This document shows positions 17,137-24,335 of a DNA stretch of 64,000 nt, in pieces. The notes beneath the pieces were generated by a model, which was given only the letters and a program-made list of their open reading frames with translations, did no database searches and was not told the DNA's origin. The position numbers and the translations under genes were made by a program. Position 1 is the first letter of the stretch, and each line of letters begins with the position of its first letter. The stretch is from Prosthecobacter sp. (GTDB lineage: Bacteria > Verrucomicrobiota > Verrucomicrobiia > Verrucomicrobiales > Verrucomicrobiaceae): the NCBI GenBank assembly GCA_019186985.1, contig JABARQ010000031.1, positions 50,541-114,540 on the forward strand, read 5' to 3'.

Positions 17137-17916
17137 ATGTCCAACCCCAAGCGCATCGTACTCAAGTTCGGCTCCGGCATCCTGACGAGGCTCAAGACGC
17201 CCGAGCCCGATCCGGTGCAGTTGCGCAAGCTCGTCGAGGCGGTCGCGCTCATGAAGCAGGCGGGGCACAGCGTCGTCGTCGTCAGCAGCGGCGCGGTGGC
17301 CTCCGGCCTCAAACCGCTGGAGATGGCCAGCCGCCCCACGGACATGACCACGCTCCAGGCTCTGGCCGCCGTCGGACAGACCCACCTCATGCATGCCTAT
17401 GAGAACCTGCTCAGGGACCACGGCCTGCATGTGGCCCAGCTGCTCGTCACCCACGAAGACCTGGCCCAGGACGAACGCGCCCAGCGCGTCAAGGCCACCC
17501 TGGAACGCCTGCTCGAGTTCCCCCAGGTCGTGCCCGTCATCAATGAAAACGACAGCGTCGCCATCGAGGAGCTGAGGTTTGGTGACAACGACAAGCTGTC
17601 CTCCCGGATCGCCTGCCTTTGGAAGGCGGACATCCTCATCCTGCTCACCAGCGCGCCGGGCCTGCTCCGCGACATGAGCCATCCCGAGGAGGGCCCCATT
17701 CCCGTTGTCGACGACGTCGACGCCGTCATCCATCACGCCCAGGAGGAAAAAACCGCCCTGGGCACCGGCGGCATGATCTCCAAGCTCCGGGCCGTCCAGG
17801 ACGCCGTGAACGAGGGTGTTCAATGCATCATCGCCAGCGGCCGCCAGGCCGAGCAGCTGCCGCTTGTCGTCGAGGGCGGCGGAACCTGCACGCGTTTTAC
17901 CGCAAGATCCTGTTAG
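17137..17916 (+). CDS. proB: Glutamate 5-kinase (short form)
   Basis: 259 residues. It catalyses ATP-dependent phosphorylation of glutamate, the first step of proline synthesis, in the cytoplasm. The amino acid kinase fold shows KRIVLKFGSGILT at the N-terminus, VVVVSSGAVASGL, VVPVINENDSVAIEELRFGDNDKLS (ProB-specific), and LGTGGMISKLRAVQDA near the C-terminus. The C-terminal PUA domain of the E. coli enzyme is absent, as in the common ~260-residue forms. The start ATG at 17137 begins MSNPKRIVLKFG; a TTG at 17125 is also in frame. No proA or proC lies beside it. Confidence 0.93.
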   Translation: MSNPKRIVLKFGSGILTRLKTPEPDPVQLRKLVEAVALMKQAGHSVVVVSSGAVASGLKPLEMASRPTDMTTLQALAAVGQTHLMHAYENLLRDHGLHVAQLLVTHEDLAQDERAQRVKATLERLLEFPQVVPVINENDSVAIEELRFGDNDKLSSRIACLWKADILILLTSAPGLLRDMSHPEEGPIPVVDDVDAVIHHAQEEKTALGTGGMISKLRAVQDAVNEGVQCIIASGRQAEQLPLVVEGGGTCTRFTARSC

Positions 17917-17922
17917 GCTGGC

Positions 17923-18597
17923 TCAAAGGGCGCCGCGCACGGCCTTCACCACCTCCACGGCCAGCGCTTCTGAACCAGCAGGCGTGAAGTGAACGTTGGC
18001 AGGCTGGATCTGGAGCTCCTTCATCCGGGGCCTTGCAAAGGCATAAAGGTCGTTCACGGCCACGCCCTCCTCCTTCATGACCTGCAAGGCCGCCTCGTTG
18101 TAACGAAGAACGTCGGCATTGCTCCGGTAAACCTTCATGGGCTCGTCAGGAACAGGGGTCGTGGCCGCAAAAACCAGCTTCGCACCCGTGGCCTTGAGCT
18201 TCCTCACGATCTCCCTGAGCTGCCTCGCATAGGCTTCGACGGTTGCCTGCGGAGGGTCCGCGGCCAGGTCTGAGGCGGTTTTTCCATCCGCCTTCATGTG
18301 CTTGAGGTCATGCAGGCCCCAGTTGAAATGGATGACATCCCACCTGCCGCCGTCAATCCGCAGCCATCGGTCGATGTTCGCGACCCCGTAGGTCGTGCCG
18401 CTGCAGTTCTCCATCTTTTCACCGCGCATCGGCCGGTGGACCGCCATTTCATCCGCCAGCAGCTTCTTCACGAAGGGCGTGTAGCCCATGGAGATGGAGT
18501 CGCCAAGGAGAAGCAGGCGCTTCTTCCGGACGGGGGATTCGGCATGAATCGTGGAAGCCAGGCCGAACAGGGCGCAGCAAAGGATGAAAAGTCTCAT
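17923..18597 (-). CDS. Secreted SGNH/GDSL hydrolase
   Basis: 224 residues from MRLFILCC. A signal peptide LFILCCALFGLASTIHAES is followed by the SGNH blocks: block I LLLLGDSISMGY (catalytic Ser), block II region SGTTYG, block III NWGLHDLK (in the place of GxND), and block V VHFTPAGSEAL (His, in the place of DxxH). The usual block V Asp is replaced by an N-x-V-H arrangement. Members act as esterases, often on acetylated sugars. An upstream ATG at 18666 would put 23 residues before the signal peptide. It is convergent with proB and divergent from the cbb3 operon. Confidence 0.8.
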   Translation of the reverse strand: MRLFILCCALFGLASTIHAESPVRKKRLLLLGDSISMGYTPFVKKLLADEMAVHRPMRGEKMENCSGTTYGVANIDRWLRIDGGRWDVIHFNWGLHDLKHMKADGKTASDLAADPPQATVEAYARQLREIVRKLKATGAKLVFAATTPVPDEPMKVYRSNADVLRYNEAALQVMKEEGVAVNDLYAFARPRMKELQIQPANVHFTPAGSEALAVEVVKAVRGAL

Positions 18598-18749
18598 GAG
18601 CGCCCCTAACGAACGCGGACGAGATAATCTCTCTTGAAAATCATCCGTGGGCCTGGACACAATCATGCAAAATTATCCACAAGATCGGTGCACCCTAAAG
18701 CAATGTCAGCAGAGCGTCACAGAACCGTCTCCGCTTCCTTCAAACCAGC

Positions 18750-18914
18750 ATGGAAGTCTTCGCCGTCACCATCTTCATGAGCCTCGCCTTTGCGGTGCTT
18801 TTCGCCGTCCTGTTCTTCGCCGAGCGCTCCCAGCGCCAGCGTCGTTCCGTTGAACAGATGTCACTCCTTCCCCTGGAGGCCGACCAGCCCTCCCGCAACC
18901 ACCCCCAGCATTGA
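18750..18914 (+). CDS. CcoS-like small membrane protein of cbb3 operon
   Basis: 54 residues: MEVFAVTIFMSLAFAVLFAV and onward through one transmembrane helix, then the basic AERSQRQRRS and an acidic tail ending NHPQH. The size, single N-terminal helix and position directly before the CcoNO gene match the small CcoS-type assembly proteins of cbb3 oxidases, although the sequence is short and the assignment rests on context. It has its own ATG and lies 38 bp before ccoNO. It opens the operon after a 152-bp divergent spacer. Confidence 0.6.
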   Translation: MEVFAVTIFMSLAFAVLFAVLFFAERSQRQRRSVEQMSLLPLEADQPSRNHPQH

Positions 18915-18952
18915 TTCATCCCGCCCGTTGAACTGATCACTCCTCCCGTGCC

Positions 18953-21340
18953 ATGACCCCCGCATCCACCACTAAAAAAACCATCGAATTCAACGACACT
19001 GTCGTCAGGCAGTTCATGTGGGCCTCCATGATCTGGGGCATCGTCGGCATGCTTGTCGGCGTGATCGTCGCCGCCCAGCTCAACTTTCACGAGCTGAACC
19101 TGGCCTCATTCCTCAGCTTCGGACGCCTCCGTCCCCTTCACACCAATGCGGTGATCTTCGCCTTCGTGGGCAACATGATGTTCGCCGGCGTTTACTACTC
19201 CACCCAGCGGCTCTGCAAGGCGCGCATGGGCTCCGACCTGCTTTCCAAAATTCACTTCTGGGGCTGGCAGCTCATCATCGTCAGCGCAGCGGTGACCCTT
19301 CCGCTCGGCCTCACGCGCGGCCAGGAGTACGCCGAGCTCATCTGGCCCATCAACATCGCCGTGGCCCTGATCTGGGTGGTGTTTTCCATCAACTTCTTCC
19401 TGACCCTGGCACGACGCAACGAGCCCTCACTCTACGTCGCCCTCTGGTTCTACATCTCCACCATCATCACGGTGGCGATGCTTTACATCGTCAACCACCT
19501 CTCCATCCCCACCAGCCTCACCCACAGCTACACCCTCTTCGCCGGCGTGCAGAACGCCCTGGTGCAATGGTGGTACGGCCATAACGCCGTCGCCTTCTTC
19601 CTGACGACCCCGATCCTGGGCATCATGTACTACTTCCTGCCCAAGGCCGTCGAGCGCCCGGTCTACTCCTACCGCCTGTCCATCGTCCACTTCTGGTCCC
19701 TCGTGTTCATCTACATCTGGGCCGGCCCGCATCATCTGCTGAACACCGCCCTGCCCCACTGGCTGCAGATGCTCGGCATGTTCTTCTCCCTCATGCTCTG
19801 GGCCCCGAGCTGGGGCGGCATGCTCAACGGCCTCCTGACCCTGCGCGGCGCCTGGGACAAGCTGCGCACCGACCCCGTGGTGAAGTTCTTCATCGCCGCC
19901 GTGACCTTCTACGGCATGTCCACCTTTGAAGGCCCGCTTCTTTCCATCAAGGCCGTCAACGCCCTCTCCCACTACTCCGACTGGACCATCGGCCACGTTC
20001 ACAGCGGCGCCCTCGGCTGGAACGGCCTCATGGCCGCCGGCCTCTTCTACTGGCTCACCCCCCGCCTCTATGGTTCGAAGCTGCACTCCATTCCGATGGC
20101 GAACATGCACTTCTGGCTCAGCCTCATCGGCATCCTGATCTACGTCGCCGCCATGTGGGTCTCCGGCATCATGCAGGGCCTGATGCTCAACAGCACCAAC
20201 GCCGCCGGCACCGCCCTCACCTATCCGAACTTCATCGAAACCCTCACCGCCATCCGGCCCATGATGGGCTTCCGCATCATCGGCGGCTCCCTCTACCTCG
20301 TCGGCATGGGCATGATGCTCTACAACCTCTGGATGACCGCCCGCGCAGGCAAGGCCGTCAATGAAACCCGCGAGGTCGCCGTCCTTGAAAGCCCCAGCCA
20401 TGACACCATGGGCCTCAGGACAACCTTCCTCTCCGATCCCATCACCTATGTCTTCGGCGGGCTCTTCCTGGCCATGGGCTGGCTGTTCCTGCCCAAGGGC
20501 GCCGACATCGCCGCCCTCATCGGCACCGGCATCTTCGCCGTGATCGCCATCAGGCGCTTCGCCGCCACCCACGCCAGCTGGTCCGCCTGGTATGACCGCC
20601 TCCTGGAAAACTGGATTCCCTTCACCGTCCTCACCTTCATCGCCGTCGCCCTGGGCGGCATGATCCAGATCATCCCGACGGTCATGGTCAACCGCGCCAA
20701 GAACATGGAGGACCGCATCCAGCAGGTCTACACCCCCCTCGAGCTCACCGGCCGTGACATCTACGTCAGTGAAGGCTGCTACAACTGCCACAGCCAGATG
20801 ATCCGCACCATGCTGCCCGACGTGCTCCGATACGGCGACTACTCCCGCATGGGCGAGAGCATCTACGACCACCCGTTCCAGTGGGGCTCCAAGCGCACCG
20901 GGCCCGACCTTGCCCGCGAAGGCGACAAATACCCGCACAGCTGGCACTACAATCACATGAAGGACCCGCGCAGCACCTCCGTCGGCTCCAACATGCCGGC
21001 CTATCCGCATCTTTTTGAGGAAAAGTTCGATCAGAAGACCCTGCCCGCCAAGGTGGCGGCCATGGTCAAGCTGGGAGTCCCCTACCCGACCATGACGGAT
21101 GTGGAGATCAAGGAAAACGCCATCAAGCAGGGCATCGAGATCGTCGAGAAGCTCAAGGCCGAAAAGCTGGTCGCCTCGCCCGACACCAAGATCGTCGCCC
21201 TCATCGCCTACCTCCAGAAGCTCGGCAAATATGACACGCCTGAAGTCGAGAAGAAGCTCATCGACCCGGCCAAGCCCCAGCTCGTGCCGCTGCCGATGAA
21301 CCCCGACGTCAACCGCAGCCAGATCAAGGGAGCCGAATGA
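18953..21340 (+). CDS. ccoNO: cbb3-type cytochrome c oxidase, fused subunits I and II (CcoN-CcoO)
   Basis: 795 residues. The N-terminal ~540 residues form the multi-helix heme-copper subunit CcoN: LNLASFLSFGRLRPLHTNAV near the first helix with a heme-ligand His, QWWYGHNAVAFFLTTPILG with the CuB/cross-link region His, HHLLNTALPHWLQ, and HYSDWTIGHVHSGALGWNG with further heme/Cu His ligands. From about residue 545 CcoO follows: one anchor helix (FTVLTFIAVALGGMIQIIP) and a mono-heme cytochrome c domain with Cys609-Tyr-Asn-Cys612-His613 in EGCYNCHSQM and the Met ligand region VGSNMPAYPH. The enzyme reduces O2 with high affinity at the cytoplasmic membrane. NO fusions are known in several phyla, Verrucomicrobiota included. 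No ccoP follows. Confidence 0.96.
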   Translation: MTPASTTKKTIEFNDTVVRQFMWASMIWGIVGMLVGVIVAAQLNFHELNLASFLSFGRLRPLHTNAVIFAFVGNMMFAGVYYSTQRLCKARMGSDLLSKIHFWGWQLIIVSAAVTLPLGLTRGQEYAELIWPINIAVALIWVVFSINFFLTLARRNEPSLYVALWFYISTIITVAMLYIVNHLSIPTSLTHSYTLFAGVQNALVQWWYGHNAVAFFLTTPILGIMYYFLPKAVERPVYSYRLSIVHFWSLVFIYIWAGPHHLLNTALPHWLQMLGMFFSLMLWAPSWGGMLNGLLTLRGAWDKLRTDPVVKFFIAAVTFYGMSTFEGPLLSIKAVNALSHYSDWTIGHVHSGALGWNGLMAAGLFYWLTPRLYGSKLHSIPMANMHFWLSLIGILIYVAAMWVSGIMQGLMLNSTNAAGTALTYPNFIETLTAIRPMMGFRIIGGSLYLVGMGMMLYNLWMTARAGKAVNETREVAVLESPSHDTMGLRTTFLSDPITYVFGGLFLAMGWLFLPKGADIAALIGTGIFAVIAIRRFAATHASWSAWYDRLLENWIPFTVLTFIAVALGGMIQIIPTVMVNRAKNMEDRIQQVYTPLELTGRDIYVSEGCYNCHSQMIRTMLPDVLRYGDYSRMGESIYDHPFQWGSKRTGPDLAREGDKYPHSWHYNHMKDPRSTSVGSNMPAYPHLFEEKFDQKTLPAKVAAMVKLGVPYPTMTDVEIKENAIKQGIEIVEKLKAEKLVASPDTKIVALIAYLQKLGKYDTPEVEKKLIDPAKPQLVPLPMNPDVNRSQIKGAE

Positions 21341-21379
21341 TCCCAGTCCCGTCAACTCAACCCAAACCTTCTCACCGCC

Positions 21380-21535
21380 ATGTTCCGCCTCGTCACCTAT
21401 GAAGCCTGGCTCGACTGGGTGCCCTTCGTCGCCTTTGGCGTCACGGCCCTCGTCTTCTTCAACTTCGTCATCCGCGCAGCCGTCATGAAGAAGGACTCCG
21501 CCGACAGGCTCTCCCGGATCCCGTTGGATGAGTAG
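21380..21535 (+). CDS. CcoQ-like small subunit
   Basis: 51 residues, MFRLVTYEAWLDWVPFVAFG and on, with one transmembrane helix (WVPFVAFGVTALVFFNFVI) and a charged tail ending RIPLDE. Its place 39 bp after ccoNO and before the terminator fits the CcoQ-type small subunit that stabilises cbb3 oxidase. Sequence similarity in this family is weak, so the call depends on context. Confidence 0.65.
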   Translation: MFRLVTYEAWLDWVPFVAFGVTALVFFNFVIRAAVMKKDSADRLSRIPLDE

Positions 21536-21571
21536 AAGCGGTGTCAGGTCACGGATATATCCTCAAACACC

Positions 21572-21604
21572 AGGCCCGGCCGCACTTAACGGCCGGGCCT
21601 TTTC
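21572..21604 (+). terminator. Rho-independent terminator of the cbb3 operon
   Basis: A perfect 11-bp inverted repeat, AGGCCCGGCCG / CGGCCGGGCCT, with a 7-base loop, directly followed by TTTT. It lies 36 bp after the CcoQ-like stop and is the clearest terminator in the window. It closes the operon before any ccoP gene. Confidence 0.88.
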
Positions 21605-21704
21605 ATGCCAGGCTCCGTTCCCAAGATGTTGGGAGAGGTGCTGAAAGGAGATAGGGTGCCCTAGCGCCGACGTTTGATGGCGGCGCCATGCCAGCGCCCC
21701 CGCC

Positions 21705-24311
21705 ATGCACCGCCCCACATCCCTTTGCATCATGACCGCGCTGTTCCTGCTGCCGCCCGGCGCCGGCTTGTCCCAGCAACCAGGCCCGAAGCCCAAAGGA
21801 GGCGGCAAAGCAAAAGCGGCGGCAGCCAGGCAGCCAAGCCTCCAGGTTCCCCTGCAGCAGAGGCTGAGCTCCAGCCATGCGGAGTTCCACCGCGACTTTC
21901 CCGACCTGGTCATCACCCGGGATTCCAGGCTGTGGACCTGCTACATCGAGCACGATGGAAGCTCGGACCGGCTCATGCTCGCCAGCAGGGCTGAAGGCAC
22001 CTGGCAGGCCTCCACCGCCATCTCCACCCCCGGCGTCATCCACCAGCCAGCCATCGCCTCTGACGGCTCCGGCGGCATCTGGTGCTTCTGGGGGCAGGCC
22101 GACGACAAGGACGTGATGACCCTGCGCGCGCGCCGGCTCGCAAACGGTGTTCTGGAGGCCGAACAAACATTGTCGTCACTCCCTGACGCAGGCAGCTCCT
22201 TCGCCGACGCCGGCACCGACCCCTCCGGTCGAACCTGGGTGGTCTGGCAGGAGGTGCGGCCGGGAGCCTCCAGGATCCACGCCCGTCACTGGAACCCGGA
22301 CAGCCAGGCCTGGTCGGACACCGTGGACATCACCGCCGGACAGGCAGGCGGCCAGTGGGAGCCACGCATCGCCTTTGCAGGCGCCGACGGTGCCTGGATC
22401 GTTTACGATTCATCCGCCGGAAGCGAGTTCAACCTGCACCTCGCCCACGTTGGGACCGACGGCACGGTGAAGGACAGGATCATCGTTCAAACCCCCGATT
22501 ATGAGGCGCGCGCCGCCACCGCCTTTGACGGCAGGGGCGGGCTCTGGGTCGCCTCGGAACGAGGACGGCGGCAGTGGGGCCTGGATTCACGGGGCCACGA
22601 AAACGCGATGGGGCTGAATGCCCAGAAGCGCCTGATGCTCGGCCGTTACGACATTGCTGAAGGCAGCTTCACCGAAGTGCCTGTACCACACAACGGCCGT
22701 CCCACGCCAGCCCCCGATCCCAGCCCCGGCTTTGCCGTGAACCTGCCCTCCGTTGCCGTGACCCCGGACGGACGCGTCTGGCTCAGCTACCGCTATTTCT
22801 CCAACGCCTTCTGGCGCGTGGCCGTCACCGCCTACGATCCATCCTCCAGACGCTGGGCCGAACCCGCCGCCCTCCCTGACAGCACCCTGGGCCAGGACCG
22901 CCGCCAGGAGCTGCTGGTCGGGCCAAAGGGAGGGCTCTGGATCACCTGGGCGACGGACCGCCGGACCACCAAGGCCAGCGGCAGGGCTGAAATTCACACG
23001 GCCCTGGTTCATCAGGAAGCCCGGTGGCCGCTGCTGCCGGCTGAAGACGAACCGATCATCGCCCGGGCGCCGGAGCCCGCCCCCTACCTCAACGAGCCCA
23101 CGCTTCCGCGCCCGTTCGCCGAACATCATGTTTGGAAAATCAACGGCAGGACCTTCCGCCTCGTCTGGGGCGACCTGCACCGTCACACCGACATCTCCAA
23201 CTGCCGCACCGGCTTCGACGGCTGCATTGTCGAACATTATCGTTATGCCTTCGACCTGGCCGGCCTGGACTTTCTCGGCACCTCCGACCACACGGACGTC
23301 GGCAAGATCTACTCCCCCTATGAATGGTGGCACACCCAGCGCCAGGTGGACGTCTTCCACGCCCCAGGTTCGTTCGCCTCGCTTTATGCCTACGAACGCG
23401 AACAGACCTTCCCCTGGGGCCACCGCAACATTGTCTTCGCCCGGCGGGGCGGACCGGTCGTCTACATCCAGCGCCGGCATTACCAGGAGTCCGTCTGGCA
23501 GAAAAGCCTTCCCGTCAGCCCTGGCCTGGTGCAGATCCAGCCTGCGGAGCTCTGGGACATCCTGAAGCGCTACAACCATCCCGTGGCCGTCATCAGCCAC
23601 ACCGGCGCCACCGGCATGGGCACCGACTGGACGAGATATGAGGATGGCATCGACAACACCTATGAAAACACCGTCGAGATCTTCCAGGGTGCCAGGGTCA
23701 GCTACGAAGGCCTTGGCCTGCCCCAGCCGACCGTCGGCCTGCGCCAGGGAGAGAGCTACACGCCTCACAAGCTCGCCGGTGACGAGCACCCCAGGCCGCC
23801 AGCCGCCATCACGGACTTCGATGCCGGCTTCAAAACCCGGCCCGGCTACAACAACGGCGTCTATCAAAAGGCCCTCGAAAGCGGGCACAAGCTGGGCGTC
23901 TTCGCCTCCAGCGACCACATCGCGACACACACTTCCTTCGGCGGTGTTTATGTGGAGGACTTCACCCGCGAGGGCATCATCGACGGATTCAAGGCAAGAC
24001 GCACCTGCGCCGCCACCGACAAGATCTTCGTCGAGCTGGGCTGCGGCACGCACCTCATGGGCGAAGCCTTCGAAACCACAGGCAGGCCCACCCTCTCCTT
24101 CCTCGTCGAGGGGACCGCCGCCATTGCCCGCATCACCATCGTGCGCAATGAGCAAAACCACCATGTCATCAAACCGGGCTCGCGTTCAGTCCGCGCCGAA
24201 TGGACGGATGACGCCCCCGTGCAGGGTGAAAACCGCTACTACCTGCGCATCGAGCAGAGCGACGGCAACATGGCCTGGTCCTCCCCCCTCTGGGTGACCG
24301 TGAAACCCTAG
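21705..24311 (+). CDS. Secreted propeller-like + PHP/DUF3604-like protein
   Basis: 868 residues with a signal peptide (TALFLLPPGAGLS; an ATG ten codons in at 21732 is an alternative start). The N-terminal half has at least five spaced repeats of the form DGSGGIWCFWG, DPSGRTWVVWQE, DGRGGLWVASE, TPDGRVWLSYR and GPKGGLWITW, a beta-propeller-like pattern. The C-terminal half (about 480-868) starts FRLVWGDLHRHTDIS and has GTSDHTD and VISHTGATGMG, the His/Asp pattern of PHP-type metal enzymes grouped as DUF3604. The substrate is unknown. The DUF1592-type cytochrome gene begins 25 bp later, so they probably form a two-gene operon, which suggests a shared periplasmic catabolic job. Confidence 0.75.
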   Translation: MHRPTSLCIMTALFLLPPGAGLSQQPGPKPKGGGKAKAAAARQPSLQVPLQQRLSSSHAEFHRDFPDLVITRDSRLWTCYIEHDGSSDRLMLASRAEGTWQASTAISTPGVIHQPAIASDGSGGIWCFWGQADDKDVMTLRARRLANGVLEAEQTLSSLPDAGSSFADAGTDPSGRTWVVWQEVRPGASRIHARHWNPDSQAWSDTVDITAGQAGGQWEPRIAFAGADGAWIVYDSSAGSEFNLHLAHVGTDGTVKDRIIVQTPDYEARAATAFDGRGGLWVASERGRRQWGLDSRGHENAMGLNAQKRLMLGRYDIAEGSFTEVPVPHNGRPTPAPDPSPGFAVNLPSVAVTPDGRVWLSYRYFSNAFWRVAVTAYDPSSRRWAEPAALPDSTLGQDRRQELLVGPKGGLWITWATDRRTTKASGRAEIHTALVHQEARWPLLPAEDEPIIARAPEPAPYLNEPTLPRPFAEHHVWKINGRTFRLVWGDLHRHTDISNCRTGFDGCIVEHYRYAFDLAGLDFLGTSDHTDVGKIYSPYEWWHTQRQVDVFHAPGSFASLYAYEREQTFPWGHRNIVFARRGGPVVYIQRRHYQESVWQKSLPVSPGLVQIQPAELWDILKRYNHPVAVISHTGATGMGTDWTRYEDGIDNTYENTVEIFQGARVSYEGLGLPQPTVGLRQGESYTPHKLAGDEHPRPPAAITDFDAGFKTRPGYNNGVYQKALESGHKLGVFASSDHIATHTSFGGVYVEDFTREGIIDGFKARRTCAATDKIFVELGCGTHLMGEAFETTGRPTLSFLVEGTAAIARITIVRNEQNHHVIKPGSRSVRAEWTDDAPVQGENRYYLRIEQSDGNMAWSSPLWVTVKP

Positions 24312-24335
24312 TCTGCACACAGCCCCCCCAAGGCC

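Noticed and set aside
15166..17823. An 885-codon minus-strand open frame across the stress gene, coiled-coil gene and proB
   Set aside because: Only the last 302 codons code the universal stress protein. The rest is antisense to clear plus-strand genes and is open because of G+C-rich codon bias.
18598..18749. A possible FNR-like site (TTGAAAATCATC) upstream of the cbb3 operon
   Set aside because: It does not match the TTGAT-N4-ATCAA inverted repeat well enough to report.
19427..21355. A 642-codon minus-strand open frame opposite ccoNO
   Set aside because: Low-complexity Gly/Asp/Val/Glu composition, no domain, entirely antisense to a certain gene.
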